A DNA stretch of 64,000 nucleotides, taken from assembly GCF_049615385.1 (NCBI RefSeq), contig NZ_JBMZFL010000009.1. One strand, written 5' to 3'. The DNA is from Aequoribacter sp049615385. Lineage in GTDB: Bacteria; Pseudomonadota; Gammaproteobacteria; Pseudomonadales; Halieaceae. A program made the translations under genes and the position numbers. Below, in pieces: positions 48,498 through 57,900 of the stretch; within the stretch, counting starts at the first letter, position 1, and each line of letters starts with the position of its first letter. The notes under the pieces were generated by a model. That model made no database searches, was not told the DNA's origin, and saw nothing but the letters and a program-made list of their open reading frames with translations.

Positions 48498-51356
48498 TTA
48501 AAGTAACGATTGCATCAGCTCGGTGGTTTTGGCTCGCTGACGTGCCTGCTTCTGCTCGGACGTTTCTATTTCTATTTTCTCATCGGGTGTGATTTTGAAT
48601 AAAGGTTGCCCTTTGCGAATAATCACTCCGTCTTTGTCGACCAAGACCTGGTCAACGGTCCCCGCGAAAGGTGCATAGACCTTGTTGAACATCTTCATGA
48701 CTTCGACGATGTATAAGGGGTCGCCTGCTTCAAAATGCGAGCCAGGCTCAACGTATAAGGCATGCTCTGGACTCTCTCGACCATAAAACATGCCGCCACT
48801 CGCCGCCAAAATTTCATCTGCTTTGGCAGCTGGCGGTGGCGCAAGTACCTTAGCCATTTTTGCCTGATGATCAGCATCGAGCAGGCGCTCTGGAATATAA
48901 ATCGTCAAATCTTCATTAACAGCCAATGCGTAGAAGTCTGCGAGGAGCCCCAGTTTTGGAAGTATGAGCAATAAATCCATGCCGGCTTGATAGCCGTAAT
49001 GTGCCGATCTCACGGCTGCCCACAGTTCCTCACTTAAATCGGACCCCTCTGGCGCACAATCTTCATCCAGTACAGAGCACAGTTCAATCCAGTCTTCACA
49101 GGCAAGACGATCGTCTAAATCTTGATAAAACTGATTAGCTTCTTGCAGTAACTCATTGTCATGACTCCAAATCATACTTGCAGCCGCCTGTCCCGCGCGG
49201 TACCCCATATTCAAGAACTCATAAGTTTCGGCCAGCAGTTCTACCGGATTTTCGTTCCAGACTAGGGTGTCCCCCACAAGGCCGACACAGTCGCTGTGGA
49301 TACTCAACCAGCCACTCAGAGCGTGTGGATCGCTCAGTAAAGCGCCCAAAGGGCGCGTCAGCAAGGTTTGTTTGAGCGCTAAGCACTCGGAAAGCGCTGT
49401 TTTGGCCGCCCCCTCAGCCCCAGCCGTGACGTGGTCGGCCAATAAATGCCAAGCCGCGTCGAGGTCAATGTTGTCTGCAAGAGCTTTTACTTCACCCACA
49501 AGAGTCAGATAGGGAACAATAAACCGAGTAGTGGGACGTGCATTGATGTTGTTGCCGATGAACCAATTGACCAAACCATTGTGGAACGACAAGTTGGTTG
49601 CCAAGTCCTTGCCGCGAATGGTGGTGCGACGCAAGGTCTCTGCCATACGCTCGTATGTGTCTAAACGCGTTTCACCTACGGTTAAGAGCAAAGCAATATT
49701 CGAATCATAAGCTCCTGCTAAAGTGTATTTGATAAATACATCGGTATCGGGGTTGTGTAACGAAATGCCTTGGTCGTCGCGAATCTCTCCCTCAATTGCG
49801 TCGCTCCAGTACTCGATGACACCGCCAGCCGATGGCTGCAAGGCACTGTTCGTCGCGTTTAGGCGTGCCTCGACGCTGTCGTTATGCCGCAAAATACGTT
49901 CGGGTTTGGGGAGTTTTGAACCGTGTGCGGCCAGCAATACCATCGCCTCGACGAGAGACTCCACAATAAAGTAATCATTGGGGTTTTCTGGATTCACAAA
50001 CTTGAGCGCGTAGCACAGCTCCGTCACGCGGTGCTCTACTTGGATTCGAGTATTCATTTCCATAAAGAAGTGTTTATCGCGATCGACGATGCACTCAAAG
50101 GTCGACACCGAATCCAGGCCCACTGCTTCGCCAAATCGCGCCGCCTCATCTTCCATTGCGATCAGCGTTTTTAAATCTTGCTCTAGCACACCTTGCTCAG
50201 TCGCACGCCCCTGCTGTTTCGCTTCTTCAATAGCGGCCTGTAGTGATTCAACAGTCACCGACACTTCCAGTAACTTCTGCTCGTGCATCTGAAGCGAGCA
50301 GTCGCGCCCGCCCAAAGTCATCGACCATTCACCGTTACCAATCACTTGGATTTCTTGGTGGCGCGTGGTTTCGATATTGAGCTCGACCAAAACGTTTTTA
50401 TTGTCGCCAACGCCGGTCGCTTTCACTTCGTTCAAGATTTCACGGATTAACTCGGGAGTTTTTCTAGCCGCCTGCTCAATACGTGAGGCTTCGTCGCCCT
50501 CATAAGCCGATGGCGCAGCCAGGATGCGTTGCCCCTTTCCGCCACCGCCCGAGATCGCCTTTAATCGCACGCGATTGCTGGGGTACTCTGCATACATTCG
50601 CATAACGGCTTCGGTGAGCGTTTCTGATAACTCATCAACAGTGTATAAATCGATACCCTTATCGTAGGACGCTTGAAGCACTAAATCCGCTTTGTCTTCC
50701 AACGAGACATCCGTTTGATCCAACAGTGATTCATCTAAAGGTAATGCTTGCTCGGCAATTAGATCCTTAAGGGCTTGAATGGTTGGATACTTCTTTAGCA
50801 GTGTCAGCGCAGTGCCGTTGTCGATGCCTGGCGTAACACTGACACCCACACGGAGAGCCGTTCTTTTCGCCTCATCTTTGAGGCCAGCATCGTGCACGGT
50901 TTTGGAGCAGGGTCCAACAAAATTAAGCCCTGCCTTCTCCATTGCCGCGACCATGGCTTCGTCTTCTGCCATGAAGCCATAACCTGCGAAGATCGAATTG
51001 TAGCCATTGGTGTGAGCTATCGAAATAATTTGCGCTATGCGTTGTTCCCGCTCTTCTTTATTAGCGCCGGTATAGTCGGGTACTCGGTGAATGTTGTTTG
51101 GGTCTTTGATTGCCCGTAGCTCAGGTGCCAAGGCATCCTGGTACACAATTGAATCTTTTTCGCTGAGCAAGATGCCGAAATCCTTGATACCCATCTCGAC
51201 AAAGACATCCATCGCTTCTTTGCGAATGGGGCCCCGGCAAATAATCAGAGGCCGCAATTCGCGACAGTCGAACTGACGAATCCACTCGGAAGCGTGCGCA
51301 TGCAGCTGACGATTTTTATGGATCAACGGGTTGTTTAAATAATGTTCGTTTGACAC
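48498..51356 (-). CDS. biotin carboxylase / biotin carrier subunit of an acyl-CoA carboxylase, enlarged form
   Basis: 952-residue biotin carboxylase fused to a biotinyl domain; with the next gene it should carboxylate propionyl-CoA. ATP-grasp loop SGGGGKGQRI (269-278), RDCSLQMHEQK, MEMNTRIQVEHRVTE and a biotin lysine at K888 in EVMKMFN are present. Oddities: the usual N-terminal NRGEIA is ICRGPIRKEA; about 60 extra residues separate GVSVTPG (171-177) from the glycine loop, compared with E. coli AccC; and a long helical middle (about 600-850) precedes the biotinyl domain. Start is a GTG at 51356 with AGAGGA 7-8 nt upstream. Catalytic residues look intact, so an active but divergent subunit is likely. 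Confidence 0.85.
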   Translation of the reverse strand: MSNEHYLNNPLIHKNRQLHAHASEWIRQFDCRELRPLIICRGPIRKEAMDVFVEMGIKDFGILLSEKDSIVYQDALAPELRAIKDPNNIHRVPDYTGANKEEREQRIAQIISIAHTNGYNSIFAGYGFMAEDEAMVAAMEKAGLNFVGPCSKTVHDAGLKDEAKRTALRVGVSVTPGIDNGTALTLLKKYPTIQALKDLIAEQALPLDESLLDQTDVSLEDKADLVLQASYDKGIDLYTVDELSETLTEAVMRMYAEYPSNRVRLKAISGGGGKGQRILAAPSAYEGDEASRIEQAARKTPELIREILNEVKATGVGDNKNVLVELNIETTRHQEIQVIGNGEWSMTLGGRDCSLQMHEQKLLEVSVTVESLQAAIEEAKQQGRATEQGVLEQDLKTLIAMEDEAARFGEAVGLDSVSTFECIVDRDKHFFMEMNTRIQVEHRVTELCYALKFVNPENPNDYFIVESLVEAMVLLAAHGSKLPKPERILRHNDSVEARLNATNSALQPSAGGVIEYWSDAIEGEIRDDQGISLHNPDTDVFIKYTLAGAYDSNIALLLTVGETRLDTYERMAETLRRTTIRGKDLATNLSFHNGLVNWFIGNNINARPTTRFIVPYLTLVGEVKALADNIDLDAAWHLLADHVTAGAEGAAKTALSECLALKQTLLTRPLGALLSDPHALSGWLSIHSDCVGLVGDTLVWNENPVELLAETYEFLNMGYRAGQAAASMIWSHDNELLQEANQFYQDLDDRLACEDWIELCSVLDEDCAPEGSDLSEELWAAVRSAHYGYQAGMDLLLILPKLGLLADFYALAVNEDLTIYIPERLLDADHQAKMAKVLAPPPAAKADEILAASGGMFYGRESPEHALYVEPGSHFEAGDPLYIVEVMKMFNKVYAPFAGTVDQVLVDKDGVIIRKGQPLFKITPDEKIEIETSEQKQARQRAKTTELMQSLL

Positions 51357-51386
51357 TGTTCGTTCCTCTTGAAATCGTCGACGTGC

Positions 51387-53120
51387 TTAGTGGAATTCGC
51401 GCTGAACGCCGCCCATGGGCTCTGGCGTGTAGTGTCGTAGGCAGAATGCCATTTGCTCACCCAACACTTGACGCAGATCCGAGGGCATGACGATTTGCGA
51501 AATTGACCCAAGGCTTAAAGCTTCGTTAGGGTTCATGAGCTCTCGCTCGTAGCGCTGCGCCAACAGCTGTTCTTCTGCCTTAACCCACTCATTCACCAAC
51601 ACCGTCGCCGTTTCTAACGCTTCGTTTTCGCTCATGCCTGCTGCACGCTGGGCTTCGGCCTCCTGAACAACTTTGGATTTGGCGGACTGGCGAATTTTAC
51701 GGAGCTCATCTTTGTACACATATTCGACACCCGCAGGCCCCATAACGGCCACTCGTGTGGTAGGCAATGCAACGACGAAGTCTGCTCCCGTCGGGTAGTT
51801 GTTGTAAGACGCATAGGCACCACCGAAGGCGTTACGAACCAAAACAAGGAAGCGAGGTGTCCTTAGGTCGACAATTGCGTCGAGCATTGCGCGACCTGCC
51901 TGAACAATACCTCTGCTCTCTTGCTCTCGCCCCGGTAAAAACCCGGTGGTATCTTCCAAGAAAATAATGGGGATGTTGTACAGGTTGCAAAAGCGGATGA
52001 AACGTGCATTTTTGTAGGCCGCGTCAACATCGATCTGCCCCGAGGCTACCGCTGAATTGTTGGCCACAAAGCCCACAACGTTGCCCCCCATACGCCCTAG
52101 AGCTGTAATTGTGTTGCGTGCTCGCTCAGGCTGTATTTCTAAAAAGTCACCATGATCACACAGTTGCTGAATCAGGATGCTGATATCGATGGGAGTGTTG
52201 AAGCCTGTTGGAGAATTAAAGGCTTGCTTAAGCAATATATCGATATCCCATGTTTTGCGACTTAGGGGGTCACTGGAAGCCTGCAACGGCGCTAACTCGC
52301 CGGCATGGCTGGGCAAATAGTTGAGCAACTCGCGGACCTTTCTAAGCGCTGCGACCTCATCGGGCACGACAAAATCGGTGACGCCACTCTGAGAATGCAC
52401 TTTGGGGCCCCCTAATTCGTCTGGGGTCACGTCCTCACCGAGCACAGATTTAACCACGCCGGGACCGGTTAATCCGAAGAAGGTCTCGTTCGGCTGTATT
52501 AAAAAGCTACCTTGTCGGGGAAGGTATGAGCCACCACCTGCGTTAAAGCCAAACATACACATAATACTCGGCACAACGCCCGAAATTTTGCGCAAAGCAG
52601 TGAACGCGTCGGCATAGCCATCTAGGCCACCAACGCCAGCTGGGATATAGGCCCCCGCCGAATCATTTAAACCAACCACCGGGATTTTACGTTTTGCGGC
52701 GAGTTCGAACAGTCGCGCCAACTTCTTCCCGTTGGTGGCGTCCATAGACCCTGCTCGCACGGTGAAATCGTGCCCATACACCGCAACGTCACGGCCATTG
52801 ACCTGTATGAGCCCTGTGACCAAGGAGGCGCCATCAAGGTTAGGCCCCCAGTTTTGATAGAAGACAGTAAATGGTCCGTCGGTCAGGCACTGGATGCGTT
52901 CCCAGATTGTCATGCGATTCTTTTGATGCTGACGCATAATCGCTTTCGTACCAGCAGCCACATGAGGACGCTGCTGCAAATTCCAACCGGCCTCCAGTGA
53001 CTTCTCGTAAAGTCCTGGTTCACCAACGATCGCCCCGGGCACAGTAAATTGCTTGTTCTGCTTCTTCTGAAACGGATTGGACAGCGTGGGCTCGAGTTGT
53101 TCCGTGTTTTGTTTGGTCAT
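51387..53120 (-). CDS. acyl-CoA (propionyl-CoA) carboxylase beta subunit, carboxyltransferase
   Basis: 577-residue carboxyltransferase with two crotonase-type halves. ERIQCLTDGPFTVFYQNWG, GRDVAVYGHDFTVRAGSMDATNGKKL, GLNDSAGAYIPAGVGGLDGYADAF and MFGFNAGGGSYLPRQGSF line the N-terminal half, and FLPGREQESRGIVQAG and RNAFGGAYASYNN the C-terminal half. It heads the operon carboxylase-mce-scpA-meaB; the biotin carboxylase follows 30 nt downstream. Propionyl-CoA as substrate is inferred from context. Confidence 0.92.
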   Translation of the reverse strand: MTKQNTEQLEPTLSNPFQKKQNKQFTVPGAIVGEPGLYEKSLEAGWNLQQRPHVAAGTKAIMRQHQKNRMTIWERIQCLTDGPFTVFYQNWGPNLDGASLVTGLIQVNGRDVAVYGHDFTVRAGSMDATNGKKLARLFELAAKRKIPVVGLNDSAGAYIPAGVGGLDGYADAFTALRKISGVVPSIMCMFGFNAGGGSYLPRQGSFLIQPNETFFGLTGPGVVKSVLGEDVTPDELGGPKVHSQSGVTDFVVPDEVAALRKVRELLNYLPSHAGELAPLQASSDPLSRKTWDIDILLKQAFNSPTGFNTPIDISILIQQLCDHGDFLEIQPERARNTITALGRMGGNVVGFVANNSAVASGQIDVDAAYKNARFIRFCNLYNIPIIFLEDTTGFLPGREQESRGIVQAGRAMLDAIVDLRTPRFLVLVRNAFGGAYASYNNYPTGADFVVALPTTRVAVMGPAGVEYVYKDELRKIRQSAKSKVVQEAEAQRAAGMSENEALETATVLVNEWVKAEEQLLAQRYERELMNPNEALSLGSISQIVMPSDLRQVLGEQMAFCLRHYTPEPMGGVQREFH

Positions 53121-53227
53121 AGAGTCGTGTCTCTTATTGTACTCAAGAGTGCGTTATGGCTGTTCATTACTCGGCGCGTCAAGTGCCTGAACCACCTTGC
53201 GTTTCGTTAAAAATTAAAGTTTGCCCA

Positions 53228-53255
53228 CACTACCGCAACGGCCACGAAAGTCAAT
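53228..53255 (-). promoter_or_regulatory. candidate sigma-70 promoter of the propionyl-CoA carboxylase operon
   Basis: Minus-strand TTGACT (plus 53250-53255), a 16-nt spacer and TAGTGT (53228-53233). The -35 is good, the -10 weak. It lies about 110 nt before the beta-subunit ATG, within the 244-nt divergent gap shared with pabB. Confidence 0.4.
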
Positions 53256-53364
53256 TTGTGACCCGTATATGCGATTGAAATTAGAACCCTCATTTGGCTT
53301 AGATCGCATGATGCCGCAAGACCGATTAAACTAGGGCATCTGTTCATCATTGTGATCTTAGTTC

Positions 53365-54693
53365 ATGACCCGAGCCCCAAGTTGCATTCCGCTTTCCCTG
53401 CCCTCGGACGCCGCAAGCGCCATAGCAACGCAGCTGCACGATGAGCGCGGTTTCATCTGGTTAGACAGCGCTAACAGCGGCGGCCAAGCACAAGGTTTCA
53501 GTTTGGTATCGTGCGCTCCATCCGAAACGATCGCCCATCGGCCCGGTAGTGCGAGCGCATCGGACTTCTTGGACAACTGGAATCAGGCCTATCTTGAGCG
53601 AGCAAATCAGCACGGATCGGCACTGCCGTTCACTGGCGGCTGGCTAGGCGCCTTGTACTACGATTTTGGTGAAGAACTCATGGGTATTCACCGCAATTAT
53701 TCCGAGAGCGGCGCTACCGCTTATGTCGCTTACCACCCTTGGGCAATCGTTTTTGATCACCAGGGCAAGTGTTCTTACTGGGTTGACGACGGCTCCCCTC
53801 TTGATGACTTCGCGCACGCACTCAAAAGCGCCCTGCTCAATCGGATTGAGCCTTATCCCGCACCCAAAATTGGCGCGCTTGAGGCGCTGACATGGAGTGC
53901 CATCGAGCCTAGACATGACTATATAGATAAGGTCGAAACAATATTGCAGTACCTATTGGCAGGCGACAGCTACCAGGTAAACTATGCACAAGCTTTCGAA
54001 ACGCAACTGGAGGGCTCTGCTTGGTCGCGATATCTCGCGCTGCGCACAAAAAATGCCGCGCCGTTCAGCGCCTGTCTGCTCCAGACCTCGCTAGACGATA
54101 TATTGTGTTTTTCGCCCGAGCTTTTTATTCGGGGCAGTGACTCTTTATTGGTCACGCAACCGATTAAAGGGACAACGCCAAGGCATGACGATCCGGATAT
54201 CGATCGGGGGCTCGCCCAAGAGCTCAGTGACTCGCACAAAAACCGCGCAGAGAACGTGATGATCGTGGATTTACTCCGAAACGACTTAGGTCGTGTGTGC
54301 ACACCGGGTTCTATTCGTGTGAATTCGCTGTGCGAACTCCATTCTTACCCCAGCGTTCACCACCTAGTCAGCGAAGTTCAGGGCACTCTTGCTAAAGAGA
54401 TGACACCGATTGATGCTCTAAAAGCGACATTTCCGGGCGGCTCCATCACGGGAGCGCCAAAAAAACGCTCCATGGAAATCATTCGGGAACTCGAGGGACT
54501 CCCTCGAGGTATTTACTGCGGCAGCATCTTGGCACTTTCTAATAACGGCAATTTTACGTCGAACATCGCCATTCGCACGATCAGCATCAAAGATGGCTGC
54601 GCACGAGTCTGGGGTGGTGGCGGGATTGTGGCCGACTCAAACGCCAACGATGAGTACCAAGAGACGTTTGATAAGCTATCGAAGATTTTGTAA
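53365..54693 (+). CDS. pabB: aminodeoxychorismate synthase component I
   Basis: Makes 4-amino-4-deoxychorismate for folate. 442 residues. The active-site motif is PIKGTTPRHDD with Lys268, the residue that marks PabB (anthranilate synthase TrpE has PIAGT). YLLAGDSYQVNYAQAFE, NRAENVMIVDLLRNDLGRVC, FPGGSITGAPKKRSMEIIREL and GIYCGSILALSNNG are the chorismate-enzyme signatures. pabA is not in the window. Ends in a perfect hairpin and converges on thrH. Confidence 0.95.
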   Translation: MTRAPSCIPLSLPSDAASAIATQLHDERGFIWLDSANSGGQAQGFSLVSCAPSETIAHRPGSASASDFLDNWNQAYLERANQHGSALPFTGGWLGALYYDFGEELMGIHRNYSESGATAYVAYHPWAIVFDHQGKCSYWVDDGSPLDDFAHALKSALLNRIEPYPAPKIGALEALTWSAIEPRHDYIDKVETILQYLLAGDSYQVNYAQAFETQLEGSAWSRYLALRTKNAAPFSACLLQTSLDDILCFSPELFIRGSDSLLVTQPIKGTTPRHDDPDIDRGLAQELSDSHKNRAENVMIVDLLRNDLGRVCTPGSIRVNSLCELHSYPSVHHLVSEVQGTLAKEMTPIDALKATFPGGSITGAPKKRSMEIIRELEGLPRGIYCGSILALSNNGNFTSNIAIRTISIKDGCARVWGGGGIVADSNANDEYQETFDKLSKIL

Positions 54694-54728
54694 CAGCGCT
54701 CTGTAACCGATGGCGATCCAGAGCGCTG
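54694..54728. terminator. hairpin between convergent pabB and thrH
   Basis: CAGCGCTCTG and CAGAGCGCTG form perfect 10-bp arms around a 15-nt loop. It starts right after the pabB stop and ends 16 nt from the thrH stop. No T-run on either side, so it may block readthrough weakly or protect 3' ends. Confidence 0.55.
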
Positions 54729-54744
54729 AGGCAAGCGTTTAGAA

Positions 54745-55362
54745 CTAGAGTTTGATGTCTCGACTGCTCGCATTGGCGATTAAACGCTTCAGATCGTCAT
54801 ATTCATCCACTGCTTGAAATTGCGGGAATTCAGCTTTCACGTTGGCTGGCGCGTGAAACAAAAAGCCTACATCAGCTTCCGACAGCATCGTGGTGTCGTT
54901 GTAGCTGTCTCCTGCAGCAAAAATAGTGTAGTTGAGGCTGTGTAGAGCTTTGATCGACGCCCGCTTGGGGTCTTTTTGCCGCAAGTGGTAATTCACTACC
55001 ATGCCGTCGGTATCGGTCTCAAGTCGGTGACAGAACAAGGTAGGCCACCCGAGTTGTTTCATCAGCGGCGCTGAGAACTCGTAGAAGGTGTCGCTCAAAA
55101 TAATGACTTGGAAGTTCTCGTTCAACCAGTCGACAAAGGCCTTTGCTCCGGGCAGAGGCTCGAGTGTCGCTATCACGTCCTGGATATCGCTTAACTTCAA
55201 GTTATTGTCGCGCAGAATTTGCAGACGATATTGCATGAGCACATCGTAATCCGGTTCATCACGGGTCGTTTTCTTCAACGCCTCTATTCCAGTTTTCTCG
55301 GCAAATGCAATCCATATCTCGGGAATCAAAACGCCTTCGAGATCTAAACAAACTAGTTCCAC
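54745..55362 (-). CDS. thrH: phosphoserine phosphatase / homoserine phosphotransferase ThrH
   Basis: 205-residue HAD-family enzyme: phosphoserine phosphatase that can also move phosphate to homoserine in Pseudomonas. ELVCLDLEGVLIPEIW carries the nucleophile Asp (DLEGV is specific to ThrH, versus DMDST in SerB), then ILSDTFYEF and FAAGDSYNDTTML. GTG start at 55362, with AAGGA 7 nt upstream. It lies 15 nt after cysB and may share its transcript. Confidence 0.95.
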   Translation of the reverse strand: MELVCLDLEGVLIPEIWIAFAEKTGIEALKKTTRDEPDYDVLMQYRLQILRDNNLKLSDIQDVIATLEPLPGAKAFVDWLNENFQVIILSDTFYEFSAPLMKQLGWPTLFCHRLETDTDGMVVNYHLRQKDPKRASIKALHSLNYTIFAAGDSYNDTTMLSEADVGFLFHAPANVKAEFPQFQAVDEYDDLKRLIANASSRDIKL

Positions 55363-55377
55363 TGTATATCCTTTTGA

Positions 55378-56352
55378 CTATAGTTTTGGTAATTCGATGC
55401 CAGCAAACAGGCGGTCGACCTGATCACTCTGTGTTAACTGCATTGCGGCTGCTACGCGCTCCTTCGTCAGGTGCGGCGCAAACAGCTCGATAAAATCGTA
55501 CATGTAGCCTCGCATAAACGTGCCGCGCCGGCACCCTATCCGAGTCACACTGCTATCAAATAAGTGTTCGGCGGGCAGAGCCACCAAATCCGAATCTGCT
55601 GATGGATTATACGCCATGTGTGCGACAATACCGATGCCTAAGCCAAGCCTTACGTAGGTTTTAATAACATCGGCATCTGCCGCGGTAAAGACCACCTGAG
55701 GGGTTAGGTTCTGACGCTTAAAAGCGGAATCTAACTTAGATCGGCCGGTAAACCCGAATACGTAAGTCACGATCGGATGCTGCGCGACCTCTTCAAGTGT
55801 GAGTCGCTTCACCTTGGTCAGTGGGTGCTCTTTTGGCACTAAAATACAACGGTTCCACCGATAACAGGGCATCATAATGAGGTTGTCGTAAAGCTCTAAG
55901 GCCTCGGTGGCGATCGCGAAATCCACTTCGCCGTCACTGGCCATCGCTGCGATTTGAGCAGGCGTTCCCTGTTGCATATTGAGCGTGACATTGGGATAGC
56001 GCGCCATGAACTCTTTAATGACCATGGGCAATACATAACGCGCCTGAGTGTGAGTGGTCGCCACACTGAGTGTGCCACGCGTGTTGTCTGCGAAGTCTCG
56101 CGCGGCCTGCTTAATACCCTCTACGCGTTGCAGCACTTCGCCAGCCGCTTCAATGATAAGCTTACCCGCGGGGGTAATTTCGGTGAGATGTTTGCCGCTA
56201 CGCGCGAAAATTTCGACCCCCAGCTCATCTTCGAGCATACGAATCTGCTTGCTTATGCCGGGTTGCGAGGTAAATAAGCTCTGTGCGGTCGCGGAGACGT
56301 TTAGGTCGTGATGCGCGACCTCCCAGATGTACTTTAGCTGCTGTAATTTCAT
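55378..56352 (-). CDS. cysB: LysR-type regulator CysB
   Basis: 324-residue activator of cysteine biosynthesis and sulfate/thiosulfate uptake genes, induced by O-acetylserine or N-acetylserine. MKLQQLKYIWEVAHHDLNVSATAQSLFTSQPGISKQIRMLEDELG is a typical CysB winged helix-turn-helix start (shown here in parts: helix 3 is SQPGISKQIRML). TTHTQARYVLPMVIKEF and GLGIGIVAHMAYNP belong to the effector domain. Its presence, with cysG and the two SulP genes, shows that sulfur assimilation and oxidation are both encoded in this region. Confidence 0.95.
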   Translation of the reverse strand: MKLQQLKYIWEVAHHDLNVSATAQSLFTSQPGISKQIRMLEDELGVEIFARSGKHLTEITPAGKLIIEAAGEVLQRVEGIKQAARDFADNTRGTLSVATTHTQARYVLPMVIKEFMARYPNVTLNMQQGTPAQIAAMASDGEVDFAIATEALELYDNLIMMPCYRWNRCILVPKEHPLTKVKRLTLEEVAQHPIVTYVFGFTGRSKLDSAFKRQNLTPQVVFTAADADVIKTYVRLGLGIGIVAHMAYNPSADSDLVALPAEHLFDSSVTRIGCRRGTFMRGYMYDFIELFAPHLTKERVAAAMQLTQSDQVDRLFAGIELPKL

Positions 56353-56414
56353 GCCTTTACGCCCACCGTCTTATAATGACAGGTTACAACGAAGCAAAGT
56401 TGCCCACAAGTTGG

Positions 56415-57308
56415 TTATAACTTGTCCGACCCCTGATTTGCCACACCATGGGGCACGTGCCCCGTGGCGACATGCGCGCTCGCCGACGCACAATGTGAGG
56501 CCTGATCATCGAAAAACACGTCGGCTTGATAGGCCTTTAGAAACGCTGACTTGTCCATACCACCCAAAAAAATAGATTCGTCGATTCGAACATTCCAAGC
56601 CCGCAACGTGCGAATGACCCTCTCGTGCGCTGGCGCAGATCGGGCTGTGACAAGCGCTGTTCGAATAGGTGATTCGTGCTCGGGCGCTGACTGCTGCAAA
56701 TCGTGAAGTGCCCCTAAAAAGCCTCTAAAAGGTCCCCCAGACAGCGGCTGTTTTGCCGACGCTCGCTCGGACGCTGTAAACGCCTCAAGTCCCTCTTGTT
56801 TATAAATGCGCTCGGCCTCGTCAGAAAACAGTACCGCATCACCATCGAATGCAACTCGGAGCTGCGCGTTGCTTGATTTCGTTGTACCGTGGGACACCAG
56901 AGTTGCTGCCGCCACGCCATTATCCAGCGCGTGTCGCACATCTTCGGCCTCGGTCGACAAAAACAAGTGGCACCCAAATGCAGTGATGTACCGCCACGGA
57001 GCATCACCGCCGCAAAACGCGGCTCGCGTTATCGGCAGTTGGTGATGTTCTATGGAGTTAAATACTCTAAGCCCCGTATCGGCGCTATTACGAGACAGCA
57101 GCACAACCTCAACGCCCGCATCAAAGCGAGCGTTAAGATCCAGCAATTTCCTTACGAAACCAAAAGCCTCTCCGGGCGCAAGAGGCTCATCCTCATGCGC
57201 AATCTGGTACGCGGCATAGGCATCGAGCCCCTGCTCCTCGTAGACGCGGTGACTCTCGCGCATGTCAAACAGCGCGCGCGAGGAAATCGCGATAACCAGA
57301 TTGGGCAT
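56415..57308 (-). CDS. 5'-nucleotidase, cytosolic NT5C1-like family
   Basis: 297-residue protein of the 5'-nucleotidase family (pfam06189), which dephosphorylates nucleoside monophosphates. LVIAISSRALFDMRESHRVYEEQG is the start of the family; VVLLSRNSADTGLRVFNSIEHH and FCGGDAPWRYITAFGCHLFLSTEAEDVRHALD carry the HAD-like motifs; RVAFDGDAVLFSDEAERIY is the second conserved block and VFFDDQASHC the last. It begins 2 nt after yajC. Substrate preference is not readable. Confidence 0.88.
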   Translation of the reverse strand: MPNLVIAISSRALFDMRESHRVYEEQGLDAYAAYQIAHEDEPLAPGEAFGFVRKLLDLNARFDAGVEVVLLSRNSADTGLRVFNSIEHHQLPITRAAFCGGDAPWRYITAFGCHLFLSTEAEDVRHALDNGVAAATLVSHGTTKSSNAQLRVAFDGDAVLFSDEAERIYKQEGLEAFTASERASAKQPLSGGPFRGFLGALHDLQQSAPEHESPIRTALVTARSAPAHERVIRTLRAWNVRIDESIFLGGMDKSAFLKAYQADVFFDDQASHCASASAHVATGHVPHGVANQGSDKL

Positions 57309-57310
57309 AA

Positions 57311-57655
57311 TTACGCGTCAGTACCGATATTCTTCAGTGTCCCCTTCGGCAACACTGCGTGCACGTGTAACCGCTGAAATTTCATGTCCACCTTATCGGC
57401 TACGGTGACCACCATATAGGTATCGTCGAGTTTAGCGACACGTCCCAATATGCCGGAGGTCGTAATAATTTCGTCGCCCTTGGCCAAGTTGCTCACCAGC
57501 TCTTGATGCTCTTTTTGGCGTTTACGTTGCGGGCGAATTGCAATGAAATAAAAGAGCACGAAGAGGCCGACCAAAAAGAAAATTTGGAACAGTTCGCCGC
57601 CTGGTGGCGCTGCATTGGCTGCTTGAGCGTGGGCTGCTGGGATGAAAAAACTCAT
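57311..57655 (-). CDS. yajC: Sec translocase auxiliary subunit YajC
   Basis: 114-residue single-pass inner-membrane protein of the SecDF-YajC complex. ATG at 57655 gives MSFFIPAAHAQAANAAPPGG, a membrane helix (about residues 20-40) and the signature FYFIAIRPQRKRQKEHQELVSNLAKGDEIITTSGILGRV. GGAG lies 7 nt upstream. Unusual context: tgt, queA, secD and secF, its normal neighbours, are absent; instead a 5'-nucleotidase follows 2 nt after it. Confidence 0.95.
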   Translation of the reverse strand: MSFFIPAAHAQAANAAPPGGELFQIFFLVGLFVLFYFIAIRPQRKRQKEHQELVSNLAKGDEIITTSGILGRVAKLDDTYMVVTVADKVDMKFQRLHVHAVLPKGTLKNIGTDA

Positions 57656-57900
57656 GGGGGGCTCCAGGTTAAAATCGAAGCGCCATGCTACGAAACTTCG
57701 CGAAAAACGTCCATTAATTACGCACAAAGATTACCCTTTTTCTTCGGCCTACCTCGATGATTTGTCCGTTGCCGCTGGCACTAATACCTTAAAATTAAGC
57801 AGTAAACCCCTTTACATTACAAAAAGTTTAGACAACAATTCGTCACAATTCTCGAAAGAGTTGGGTCTGGCCCACACTCTGCGTCATCAAGGAATGTGAA

